Origin: CBDBND01 sp965262665
GTDB taxonomy: Bacteria > Pseudomonadota > Alphaproteobacteria > Rhodospirillales > Rhodospirillaceae
DNA length: 64,000 nucleotides
Assembly: GCA_965262665.1 (NCBI GenBank)
Contig: CBDHFR010000003.1
Coordinates: 868,001 to 932,000 of the forward strand
Direction: 5' to 3'
Part shown: piece after piece, positions 25,916 to 34,346 of the stretch
Numbering within the stretch: position 1 is the stretch's first letter
How the letters are laid out: every line of letters starts with the position of its first letter
Made by a program: the position numbers and the translations under genes
Notes under the pieces: generated by a model
Database searches by the model: none
The model's input: the letters and a program-made list of their open reading frames with translations, nothing else
Told to the model about the DNA's origin: nothing

Positions 25916-27103
25916 ATGACCAGCTCGGACGCACCCGCGTCACCTACAGACTCCGACGACCCATTAGCCCCACGGATTACTCTGGACGGGCCGCTGGTGT
26001 TGCAGTCAGGCGTTTCGCTGTCACCGGTATCTATGGCCTATCAGACTTACGGGACTCTCAACGCTGAAAAATCGAATACGGTTCTCTTGTGTCATGCCTT
26101 AACCATGGATCAATTCGTCGCTGGACCTCATCCGACGACCGATAAGAACGGCTGGTGGGACGATTTGGTCGGTCCCGGCAAAGTCATCGACACCGACCGT
26201 TATTTTGTTGTGTGTGTCAACGTCCTTGGCGGCTGCATGGGCTCGACCGGGCCGAAGGAAGTGAATCCGGAAACCGGCCGGCCTTTTGGTCTGCGCTTCC
26301 CCGTCATCACCATTCGCGACATGGTGCAAGCCCAGGTCCGTTTGCTCGATCAACTAGGCATCGAAAAGATATTTTGCGTCACCGGCGGGTCCATGGGCGC
26401 CATGCAAGCTCTGGAGTGGGCGCATCGGTACCCGGAGCGGGTCACCACTGCCGTGCCCATTGCCGGGTCTTATCGCCATTCCGCGCAGAACATCGCCTTT
26501 CATGAAGTGGGGCGCCAAGCAATCATGGCCGATCCGGAATGGCGCCAGGGCAACTATTTGGAAGAAGGCACCAATCCGCATCGCGGATTGGCGGTGGCGC
26601 GCATGGCGGCACATATCACCTACCTGTCGGAGCCCTCCTTACACCATAAGTTTGGACGGCGGCTCCAGGACCGGGACAATCTGACCTATGGCTTCGATGC
26701 AGACTTCCAGGTGGAGAGCTATTTGCGCCATCAGGGATATACGTTTGTCGACCGGTTTGATGCCAACTCCTACCTCTACATCACGCGGGCCATGGATTAC
26801 TTCGACCTGGCGGAAGAAAACGGGGGCAGCCTGGCTAATGCATTTAAAGATACACCGGTACGGTTTTGCTTGATCTCGTTTACGTCGGACTGGCTGTTCC
26901 CGACGCCTGAAAGCCGCGAAATCGTTCACGCCCTCAACGCCAATGCGGCCAAGGTGAGTTTTGTCGAAGTGGAATCTGACAAGGGTCACGATGCCTTTCT
27001 GCTCGACGAACCTGAATTTCACGAAACCCTCAAAGGGTTTTTAGACGGCGCCGCCCGTGCGGCCGGCCTCCCCGAACGGGTTGCGAGCGCTTCCCATGGC
27101 TGA
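25916..27103 (+). CDS. metX: Homoserine O-acetyltransferase
   Basis: 395 residues from ATG 25916; an earlier in-frame start lies inside the upstream hairpin region and is unlikely. Alpha/beta-hydrolase fold with FVVCVNVLGGCMGSTGP, the nucleophile elbow TGGSMGAMQALEW, ISFTSDWLFP carrying the catalytic Asp and ESDKGHDAFL carrying the His. Acylates homoserine for methionine synthesis. The metW start overlaps its end by eight bases, the conserved metXW operon. Confidence 0.95.
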   Translation: MTSSDAPASPTDSDDPLAPRITLDGPLVLQSGVSLSPVSMAYQTYGTLNAEKSNTVLLCHALTMDQFVAGPHPTTDKNGWWDDLVGPGKVIDTDRYFVVCVNVLGGCMGSTGPKEVNPETGRPFGLRFPVITIRDMVQAQVRLLDQLGIEKIFCVTGGSMGAMQALEWAHRYPERVTTAVPIAGSYRHSAQNIAFHEVGRQAIMADPEWRQGNYLEEGTNPHRGLAVARMAAHITYLSEPSLHHKFGRRLQDRDNLTYGFDADFQVESYLRHQGYTFVDRFDANSYLYITRAMDYFDLAEENGGSLANAFKDTPVRFCLISFTSDWLFPTPESREIVHALNANAAKVSFVEVESDKGHDAFLLDEPEFHETLKGFLDGAARAAGLPERVASASHG

Positions 27104-27734
27104 TCCAAATTCAAACGTAGCCAATCAACATCGTATTCGCGTTGACCTACAGCTAGTCGCCGATCAGATCACAGCCGGCAGCAGGGTTTTAGATGTGGGC
27201 TGCGGCGACGGCATCTTGCTGGCCTATTTAAGAGATTTCAAACAAGTAGATGGCCGGGGTCTCGAGTTGTCCATGGCTCGGGTGAGCGCCGCGGTTCGCC
27301 ATGGCCTTGCCGTAATTCAAGGTGATCTGGAATCGGATCTAAAAAACTATCCGGCCGAAGCATTCGACTTCGTCATCCTCAGCCAGACGCTCCAAGCCAC
27401 CCATAATCCTAGAGAAGTGCTTGAAGACCTTTTGCGGCTGGGCAAGCATGCGGTGGTGTCGTTTCCCAATTTCGGTCACTGGAGAGTGCGTTTGTCGCTC
27501 CTGCTAACCGGCCGCATGCCGACAACGCCGACGCTACCAGACGAATGGTACGACACGGCCAACATTCATCTGTGTACCATCAAGGACTTTGTCTCCTTGG
27601 TGAGGGAGCTGGGGGTCACCATTGAGGCCGGATTCGCGTTAAGCGGTAATGGGCAGCAACAATGGTTTGCAGCGACCGGACGCTTGGCCAATCTGTTTAG
27701 CGAACAGGCTTTGTTTGTGTTGGGCCAGAAGTAA
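27096..27734 (+). CDS. metW: Methionine biosynthesis protein MetW
   Basis: 212 residues from ATG 27096. A small SAM-methyltransferase fold with SRVLDVGCGDGILLAYL, GLELSMARVSAAV, VILSQTLQATHNPREVL, VSFPNFGHWRVRLSLLLTGRMP and LPDEWYDTANIHLCTIKDF, all standard MetW segments. It partners MetX and increases its activity in other bacteria. The 3' end overlaps the convergent methyltransferase gene by 38 bp. Confidence 0.94.
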   Translation: MADPNSNVANQHRIRVDLQLVADQITAGSRVLDVGCGDGILLAYLRDFKQVDGRGLELSMARVSAAVRHGLAVIQGDLESDLKNYPAEAFDFVILSQTLQATHNPREVLEDLLRLGKHAVVSFPNFGHWRVRLSLLLTGRMPTTPTLPDEWYDTANIHLCTIKDFVSLVRELGVTIEAGFALSGNGQQQWFAATGRLANLFSEQALFVLGQK

Positions 27735-28500
27735 CACCAGAAGTAATACGTGTGCTTTTGCGATTGGCCGTTCGCGCCGGCGCTGCTCCGTTGGGAACCA
27801 AGACATAGTCCTTGAGGCGCCGCAAGGCCGCCGCTGCCGGTGGCGCTGAATAGATTTGCTTGGTGGCTTCCACGATATTGACGCCGGCGACGGTCGGGGA
27901 AAATCGTCGGCCAACGCGCTCCACCCCCAATGTCCAAGACGTAAACAATGGCCACCAAAGGGGGGGGAAATAGAGCGCCGTATGTTTCTGTGCCGGGGCG
28001 AACTGCATGTCGCACAATAACCGGTCCAACTGCCCCATCGAATACGGGCGGCCTTGGGCAAAGGGCGAGCGTTCGATCCGCGCCCACAAACCGCGGCGGT
28101 TGGGGGCGACGACCACCAATCGCCCGCCATCGGCCAGAACACGCCAGCACTCACGTAACAGGTCCCGGAATTGAGCGCTGCTTTCCAGAGCATGGACCAG
28201 CAGGATGCGGTCCATGGAGCGGTCGGGATAAGGCAGGGCATCATCTTCCGCCAAAGCGACCAGCCCCTGTTCCCCCGTCGGCCAGTGCATCACCCCCTGT
28301 GCCGGCGGCATGACCGCCAGAACCCGCTCCGCTTCCTCACGAAACTGGCCTAAAAACGGCGTCGCGAATCCCATGCCGAGCACCCGCTGACCGGACACAT
28401 CCGGCCAGATCTCCCGCAGCTGACGGCGCACGACACGGCGCACCAAGCGGCCGAGTGGAGAAGCATAAAAGTCCCGAAGATCAATGACATCGACCCACAT
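27697..28500 (-). CDS. Class I SAM-dependent methyltransferase, metXW-adjacent
   Basis: 267 residues. MWVDVIDLRDFYASPLGRLVRRVVRRQLREIWP, then VLGMGFATPFL as motif I, ALPYPDRSMDRILLVHALE and CWRVLADGGRLVVVAPNRRGLWAR. This family is common in alphaproteobacteria near metXW or gloB; its substrate is unknown to me. The C-terminal ~20 residues (TRITSGVTSGPTQTKPVR) lie in the overlap with metW and look like non-conserved run-on, so an ancestral stop may have been lost. Confidence 0.85.
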   Translation of the reverse strand: MWVDVIDLRDFYASPLGRLVRRVVRRQLREIWPDVSGQRVLGMGFATPFLGQFREEAERVLAVMPPAQGVMHWPTGEQGLVALAEDDALPYPDRSMDRILLVHALESSAQFRDLLRECWRVLADGGRLVVVAPNRRGLWARIERSPFAQGRPYSMGQLDRLLCDMQFAPAQKHTALYFPPLWWPLFTSWTLGVERVGRRFSPTVAGVNIVEATKQIYSAPPAAAALRRLKDYVLVPNGAAPARTANRKSTRITSGVTSGPTQTKPVR

Positions 28501-28553
28501 GGGCCTATTTTAACACAAAACCTGATTTCGCCGCCTGGCCCTACTTTCACGGA

Positions 28554-28602
28554 CAGGGCAATCGGGTGAAAAAGTGCGTGACAATGTGTTGATGTGCTGA
28601 AT
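28554..28602 (+). repeat. Solo left end of an ISAs1-type element
   Basis: CAGGGCAATCGGGTGAA at 28554-28570 is identical to the left inverted repeat of the element at 19032. The next ~30 bp (GTGCGTGACAATGTG...GTGCTGAATC) also resemble the sub-terminal sequence of that element with substitutions. Then the similarity ends at an IS630-type fragment. No matching right end is seen nearby, so this is a scar of a deletion or nested insertion. Confidence 0.8.
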
Positions 28603-28917
28603 CTATCGAAGACCTCCGATTCGGTATGGGAGGTTATGATGGAGAGTTCGGGCGCATTCGCGGAAGCCGTTGTCTTTCTTGATCATTTTGAGGATCTTGC
28701 GGACCCTCGCCAACGGGGCAAAGTGGTCTAGCCAGCCGCGAACCGTGTCGGGATCGAGATAGAATATCCTGGAGACCATCTGCACGCTGTGGCCATCATC
28801 AAGGGCAACCAGCGCATTCGCGCGCCGTACCTGCAGCGCTTCGACCTTCCGCTTGCGCATGACATTCAGGAGTGCCTTGCGTTCGTCAGCGGTCAGAAAG
28901 GAGGCCCTTTTGCGCAT
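28603..28917 (-). pseudogene. N-terminal helix-turn-helix fragment of an IS630-type transposase
   Basis: 104 residues: ADERKALLNVMRKRKVEALQVRRANALVALDDG, then HSVQMVSRIFYLDPDTVRGWLDHF, the two-part HTH found at the start of IS630-family transposases. The DDE catalytic domain is missing and the tail (HHNLPYRIGGLR) reads into the ISAs1 remnant. It is different from the transposase of the complete IS630 element at 29.7 kb. Its presence next to the cut end of the amidohydrolase suggests its insertion caused that truncation. Confidence 0.7.
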
Positions 28918-29012
28918 CTTCGCCGTTAAGTCGTTCGCTGCTCGTGTCGTTGGAGAGGTGCATGAATCGGCAGCTGAATCATGTCAATGCAAAATATTAA
29001 ATTCAGGCCGAA

Positions 29013-29690
29013 TCAATGATTCCAGGTATAAGCCACCATCTTCGCCATGACGTCTCCCGGCAGGGCCGGCGTTATTGGCATAGGTCCAAGACCCATGCGT
29101 TCCATGGTCAGCTTTTGGATATCGGGCTGAAGCGCGATCTGAGCGTCGAGCACCTTTATAGTTTCAGGCCAATCGGGGACGCCGATGCCATGGAATGAAC
29201 CTGCCATCCAGCTGCCCGGCCAGCTCAGCGCATGGCCCGAAGCAAAGATGCGTGGGCTGATAATCTCTCCTGCTCGCTCGCGCCGGCGCATCTCAAAAAT
29301 CAAATCCGGGTTGTTACCGGCGTCATAGACGGACGTCACCCCTACATAAAGAAAGCCATGCAACGCCGACAGCGCCGCATCAAAATCGATGTCTACGCCT
29401 GGCGGATTGTCCAGCCCCCGCCACTGCCCGGCGCCGATGAGATGAATGTGGGCATCGATCCATCCCGGCATGAGAAACTTGCCCGTACCATCGATCTGGC
29501 GGGCGTCGGACGGTGGAATGAGCGCCACCACGTTATCGATTTCAACAATGTGCCCGTCTTCAACCAGTAGGGTTTGGTTTGGCGTATTGAGCTCACCCGT
29601 GCCGTCGATGACGGTGACGTTTGTTATTGCCAGGTCTGCTGCGGCCGTAGACGATGCCCAAAGCGTTAAGAATATTACCACCAGACGCAT
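29013..29690 (-). pseudogene. Secreted amidohydrolase, C-terminal half missing
   Basis: From ATG 29690 a signal peptide (MRLVVIFLTLWASSTAAAD) leads into an imidazolonepropionase/prolidase-like amidohydrolase: ITNVTVIDGTGE, LMPGWIDAHIHLIG with the metal-binding HxH, and FLYVGVTSVYDAGNNPDL. The frame ends at 29013 after YTWNH, before the remaining metal ligands, so about 200 residues are absent. The cut lies beside IS630-type and ISAs1 scars. It is the downstream end of the minus-strand catabolic cluster, separated from it by the IS630 at 29.7-30.9 kb, which also cuts it from upstream transcription. Confidence 0.8.
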
Positions 29691-29714
29691 GGTCTTTCCC
29701 TCCCGGAAGACACC

Positions 29715-30885
29715 TAATACCAGCGGTCGTTGAGATTGATTCTCTTTTAGGGATTCCCCACGGCGCAATGATGTGATTCATAGAAAGCCGGCTTTAAATG
29801 GAGGATTTGATGTCGGCGAAGATCCCGTTGCGAACGGACTATGACGCGGTCCAAGCGCGGGCCTTGGCGCGCAAAGCGACAGATCCCAATCAGGTGCGCC
29901 GCCTTCTGGCGATTGCGGCGGTTTATGATGACATGAACCGTAGGGATGCGGCGGCGGTTGGCGGCATGGACCGCCAGAGCCTGCGCGACTGGGTGTACCG
30001 GTTCAATCAGGCAGGCCCCGAGGGCCTGCACGACCACAAATCTCCCGGCGCGGTTCCGCAGCTGACGGCGGTGGAGAGGGTGGCGTTGGCGGAGATCGTC
30101 GAGGCGGACCCGGACAGCGACGGCGTCGTACGCTGGCGCCGGCTCGACCTCAAGGAGGTTATCCGGGACCGCTTCGGGGTGGAGTATCACGAGCGCTCGG
30201 TCTCGCGCCTGCTGCACGATCTCGGCTTCTCGCACATGAGCGCCCGGGTGCGCCATCCGGGCCAAGATGCGGCAATGCTGGAGACGTTTAAAGAAACTTC
30301 CCCCGGGCGCTCGCCGCGGCGGTAGCCCACCTGCCGCCCGCAACGCCGGTCGAGCTGTGGTGGCAAGACGAGATGCGCCTTGGCCAGAAGAACGGCATCG
30401 TCCGGCAGTGGGCGCGCACCGGCAGCCGTCCGCGTCAGCCCAAGGACCAGCGCTACCAGAGCGCCTATCTGTTCGGCGCCGTCTGCCCGGCGCGCGGTAC
30501 CGGTGCGGCCGTGGCGATGCCGTTCGCCGGCACCCATGCCATGCCGGCCCATCTCGAAGAGATTAGCCGCACCGTCGCCGACGGCTCACACGCCGTCCTC
30601 CTCATGGACCGCGCCGGCTGGCACACCACCACCGAATTGGAGTTCCCCGACAACATCACGCCGCTGTTCCTGCCGCCCAGATCGCCGGAGCTGAACCCGG
30701 CCGAAAACATCTGGCAGTACCTGCGCCAGACCTACCTGTCGAACCGCGTCTTCGACAGTTACGAAGACATCGTCGATGCGGCATGCCACGCCTGGAACAA
30801 GCTCATCGACAAGCCCTCGAAAATCATGTCGATTGGTATGCGCAAATGGGCACACGAAGGTCAAATTCAATGACCGTTGGTATTA
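29715..30885 (+). mobile_element. IS630-family insertion sequence with terminal inverted repeats
   Basis: TAATACCAGCGGTCGTTGA at 29715 and, as reverse complement, TAATACCAACGGTCATTGA ending at 30885 are imperfect inverted repeats. A TA dinucleotide lies at each border (29718-29719 and 30881-30882), consistent with the TA target duplication of IS630 elements. The transposase gene fills the element. It separates the flavin monooxygenase gene at 30883 from the truncated amidohydrolase; the monooxygenase stop codon abuts the right end. Confidence 0.85.
29810..30873 (+). pseudogene. IS630-family transposase, two frames
   Basis: ATG 29810 has GGAGG upstream. First frame: RRLLAIAAVYDDMNRRDAAA HTH, SLRDWVYRFNQAGPEGL and EYHERSVSRLLHDLGFSHM, ending at 30323-30325. 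Second frame (shifted by -1 near TTTAAAGAAAC at about 30289) carries the catalytic core: LWWQDEMRLGQKNG, HAVLLMDRAGWH and LPPRSPELNPAENIWQYLRQ. Some IS630 elements use programmed frameshifting, so this may be a functional two-frame gene; alternatively one A has been lost. The copy fragment at 54 kb has the same frame layout but is an identical segment, so it is not independent evidence. Confidence 0.85.
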
Positions 30886-32118
30886 GTCGATCGCTGCCGC
30901 TTCGCGCACCATGTTGATCAGCGAGGCGTTCATCAAGAAGGCCTTGTGGCGTTTGGGATCCTCCGCCGTTTTGCGCATCTCCTCGAACCGGGCGTTGGCT
31001 TTGGCCGGATCTTTGGCCTGCAGCGTTTCTTTGTTTTGGATGGACTGAGCTTGCACATACTTTTGCGCCAGAGGCCGGCGTTGGCGGTCGAATTGGGCGA
31101 ACAGCGCTTGATCATCAACGCTGTCATCATGCCAAGCCCGACCGATTTTCTCGGCGATGTTGAGACCGTCGGCAATACCGGAGTTCATGCCCATGCCACC
31201 GAGGGGATTGTTGATATGGGCGGAATCCCCGGCCAGCATCACTCTCCCTTTGTGGAATGACTCCGCCACCCGTTGATGCACCGTATAGACATTGCGGTGC
31301 ACGATCTCCAAGTCCTGCGCGAAGGGAAAGCATTCGTCGATGAGGCGGCGGATGTACTCTTCGGACGTTACTATCTCATCAGGGTCGTCGGTCATCACCG
31401 GAAACAGATTGCGCCACATGCCCTTTATATTCTCATGGTCTTCCGGCCCCGGGATCTTGAACACTGAACACCACATCTCAGGATCGGCGAGATAATTGCG
31501 GTAGCGATAATTGTCCGCCTCTTCGTAATCGAAGTAGGAAGCGACGATGATGAAGCGTTCTTCCCAGGTGAAGCCTGGGAAGTCGATGCCTTGTGATTTG
31601 CGCACTGTCGACCGGCCGCCGTCACACCCCATGAGATAGCGTCCGCGCCAGCGTCGTTCGTCGCCGTCTGGCGTACGCGTCGTCACCTCCACATGGTCGG
31701 CGGCGTTAGTTACGTCCATCGCATTATGTTGGCGGTGAAACTGGAAATGGGGGAACTGTTGCGCGGCCTCTAAAGCAATGGCTACGGTCTTGTGTTGCTC
31801 CAATTGCACCGCATAGGGATGATTGGTTTCCCCTTCCAGCCGGCCGAAATCAAACTCGGCAAAGATCTCATTAGTCTGGCGGTAGCGGTATTGAAAATAG
31901 CGGGCGGTGAGTCCGTGCTCGATCACTGTGTCAGCAAGGCCCACAGTGTCGAGCAGATCAAGCGTGGAGGAATGGGTGGTGGCGGCGCGGTGCGCGGTCG
32001 GTGTTTCCGCCAGTGCATCGAACACGACCACAGGGATATCGAGTTGCGCCAGCCGCAAGGCTGTGATCATCCCCACCGGTCCGCCGCCGACCACCAGTAC
32101 CCGATCCTGTTCGCTCAT
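30883..32118 (-). CDS. FAD-dependent aromatic monooxygenase (MhpA/PheA-like)
   Basis: 411 residues with RVLVVGGGPVGMITALRLAQ (ADP-binding), YLMGCDGGRSTVRKSQGI (DG motif) and GRVMLAGDSAHINNPLGGMGMNSGIADGLNIAEKI (GD motif), the group A flavoprotein hydroxylase set. Such enzymes hydroxylate phenolic or hydroxy-heteroaromatic rings with NAD(P)H and O2. It is shorter than MhpA (lacks the C-terminal thioredoxin-like domain). Last gene of the leftward catabolic cluster before the IS630 insertion, 95 bp after the aldehyde dehydrogenase. Confidence 0.9.
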   Translation of the reverse strand: MSEQDRVLVVGGGPVGMITALRLAQLDIPVVVFDALAETPTAHRAATTHSSTLDLLDTVGLADTVIEHGLTARYFQYRYRQTNEIFAEFDFGRLEGETNHPYAVQLEQHKTVAIALEAAQQFPHFQFHRQHNAMDVTNAADHVEVTTRTPDGDERRWRGRYLMGCDGGRSTVRKSQGIDFPGFTWEERFIIVASYFDYEEADNYRYRNYLADPEMWCSVFKIPGPEDHENIKGMWRNLFPVMTDDPDEIVTSEEYIRRLIDECFPFAQDLEIVHRNVYTVHQRVAESFHKGRVMLAGDSAHINNPLGGMGMNSGIADGLNIAEKIGRAWHDDSVDDQALFAQFDRQRRPLAQKYVQAQSIQNKETLQAKDPAKANARFEEMRKTAEDPKRHKAFLMNASLINMVREAAAID

Positions 32119-32213
32119 TGCACCTCCTCTGCCAGACCTGCTCTACGAAATGACGAACCGTCTGCCGAGCCGTAAGCGTGAATTGGTCGGTTGGCGCACG
32201 TCCATGCTCTGGA

Positions 32214-33677
32214 TCAATTGAGAAGAACGTTCACTGTCTTGGTGCGGGTGTAACTGAGCAGTTCTTCCAGCGCCTCCTCGCCACCGAGGCCTGAGTTCTT
32301 CACCCCGCCAAAGGGCAAACCCACATAGTGTTGAGCGACGCCGTTGATCCACACGTAGCCGGTGTCCACCTCCTGGGCGGTGGTCATAGCGGCCCGTAGG
32401 TCGTTGGTGTAGATCGCGGTGGTCAGTCCGTAGTCAGTGGCATTGGCCATGGCAACAGCTTCTTCCCGGGTCGACCATTTCAACATGGTGACCACCGGGC
32501 CAAAAATTTCCTCCCGCGCCACCTCCATATCCATAGACGCGTCGGCGAACACTGTGGGGCGCAGCCAGTAACCGCGTTTGAAGTTACCCCCTTGGGGACG
32601 GTCGCCGCCGGCCACCAGTTTGGCGCCGTCGCGACGGCCCGCTTCGACAAACCCGAGCACCCGCTCGTAGTGGCCTTCGGAATTGACCGGTCCCATCTCC
32701 GATGCGGGGTCGAGCGGATCGCCGACGACAACGGCATCGGTGCGTGCCGCCACCCGTTCCACCAGTTCATCGTAGACACTTTCGTGGGCGAGGATGCGGC
32801 TGGTGGAGCCGCAGGACTGCCCAGCCCAGGAAAAGTTCATACCGGCGATGGAAGCCTCTTCAACATTGTCGAGATCCGCATCGGGAAAGACGATCAGGGG
32901 ATTTTTACCCCCCAGCTCCAGTGACACATGTTTGACCGCGGCCTCAGCCGCCGCTCTTTGTATGGCAAGGCCCGTGGTGACTGAGCCCGTGAAACCTATG
33001 CGTTGCACATCCGGATGACGCACCAACGCATCGCCCGCTGGCAAGCCAAAGCCGGAAATGATGTTGACCACACCCGGCGGCAAAATGTCTTTGCAGCACG
33101 CGGCCAACAATGACCCAGTAAGCGGGCTGGTCTCCGGTGTTTTAACCACCACCGTGTTGCCGGCAGTCAAAGGCGATGCCAAGTGCGCGCCGGCAAACAT
33201 AAACGGGTGATTGAAAGGCACGATGCGGGCCACCACGCCATAAGGCTCGCGTAACGAGAAATGAATGTTACCAGGCGACGCCGGCACCGTGTCGCCTTTC
33301 ATTTCGGTGGCGAGACCGGCGAAGTATTCCAGATAGGCGGCAGCAATCTGCACATCGGCGCCAAGCTTGGCGATGGTGTTTCCTGTGTCCGTCGCTTCCA
33401 TGGTGAGAATGTCGTCGGCCTTTTCGCGAAATTTGGCCGCAAGAGCGCGCAACAGTGCGCCCCGTTCGAAAATGGACTTGGCCGCCCAAGCCGGTTGCGC
33501 AGCCTTCGCCGCTGCGACAGCAGCGTTAACGTCGTCAGCCGATGCTGCCGGTACGCGGCCGATTTCGTCTTCAGTGGCCGGGTTAACCGAGGTAATCCAT
33601 TCATTGCTTTGACCGGTGACCATGTCACCGCCGATGAACATCAACCGGTCACCGAATTGGTGTGTCATCGAACTCAA
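32214..33677 (-). CDS. NAD(P)-dependent aldehyde dehydrogenase
   Basis: 487 residues. Cofactor-binding FNHPFMFAGAHLASPLTAGNTVVVKTPE and GFTGSVTTG, general base Glu in VSLELGGKNPLIVF, catalytic Cys in WAGQSCGSTSR, and the closing EEIFGPVV and PFGGVKNSGLGGEEALEELLSYT segments. SCGSTSR instead of the more usual GQxCxAxxR hints at a benzaldehyde- or semialdehyde-type subfamily. Its ATG overlaps the dienelactone hydrolase stop (ATGA), so the two are coupled. Confidence 0.92.
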   Translation of the reverse strand: MSSMTHQFGDRLMFIGGDMVTGQSNEWITSVNPATEDEIGRVPAASADDVNAAVAAAKAAQPAWAAKSIFERGALLRALAAKFREKADDILTMEATDTGNTIAKLGADVQIAAAYLEYFAGLATEMKGDTVPASPGNIHFSLREPYGVVARIVPFNHPFMFAGAHLASPLTAGNTVVVKTPETSPLTGSLLAACCKDILPPGVVNIISGFGLPAGDALVRHPDVQRIGFTGSVTTGLAIQRAAAEAAVKHVSLELGGKNPLIVFPDADLDNVEEASIAGMNFSWAGQSCGSTSRILAHESVYDELVERVAARTDAVVVGDPLDPASEMGPVNSEGHYERVLGFVEAGRRDGAKLVAGGDRPQGGNFKRGYWLRPTVFADASMDMEVAREEIFGPVVTMLKWSTREEAVAMANATDYGLTTAIYTNDLRAAMTTAQEVDTGYVWINGVAQHYVGLPFGGVKNSGLGGEEALEELLSYTRTKTVNVLLN

Positions 33678-34333
33678 CCTGACAAATGCTCGTTAAAAAA
33701 AGCGAATGTGCGGGAGTCGGCCGCAGTCGCCGATTCTTCGTGAAAGTACGGCCCGCCGGTATTGGCGAAGGCGTGGCCGGCGTCGTACCAATGATTGGCG
33801 AACGGTTTGTTCGCTTTGGCCATTTCCCCTTCGAAATAGTCCACCATGTCCTTGCCGAAGAACTCATCTTTGGTGCCGAAATGGCCCAGCACCGGACCAT
33901 GCAAGGCGGCCAACTCGTCTTTGTTTTTTGAGACGTCGCCGTAGTAAACCACGGTGGCGTCAATGGGTGTGGCAACAGAGGTGTTCAACGACCAAGTGCC
34001 GCCGAGGCACCAGCCCACCGTTCCCACTTTTCCGTTGCAACCTTCATGAGCGCGGATCCAGTCCAACCAGGAAACGGCGATGTCGGTGCATTCCTCTTCA
34101 TCCATGGCCTCCATGAGCTGACCGGCCACCGCGAGATCAGTGGTGACTTCGCCTTTGTAGAGGTCAGGTGCGACGGCGATGTAGCCTTGGTCCGCATAAA
34201 AACCGGCAAAGTCGATGAATTCCTGGGTCAACCCGCGAAAGGCATGGAACAGTGCCATGCCCGGCGCCGGTGTTTTCTCTGGCAGCGCCACCATGGCCGA
34301 TGCGTTGCGTCCGGCGCGGGTGGTGATGGTCAT
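33674..34333 (-). CDS. Dienelactone hydrolase family protein
   Basis: 219 residues. Alpha/beta hydrolase with the cysteine nucleophile of dienelactone hydrolases in VGTVGWCLGGTWSLN, Asp in FGTKDEFFG and His in YDAGHAFANTGG. DLH opens lactones formed in aromatic ring-cleavage pathways; relatives act on other esters. Placed between an FAD-linked oxidase and an aldehyde dehydrogenase it would fit hydrolysis of a lactone produced by oxidation of a ring-derived alcohol, which is inference. Confidence 0.88.
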   Translation of the reverse strand: MTITTRAGRNASAMVALPEKTPAPGMALFHAFRGLTQEFIDFAGFYADQGYIAVAPDLYKGEVTTDLAVAGQLMEAMDEEECTDIAVSWLDWIRAHEGCNGKVGTVGWCLGGTWSLNTSVATPIDATVVYYGDVSKNKDELAALHGPVLGHFGTKDEFFGKDMVDYFEGEMAKANKPFANHWYDAGHAFANTGGPYFHEESATAADSRTFAFFNEHLSG

Positions 34334-34346
34334 TTTTTTGGCTGGG

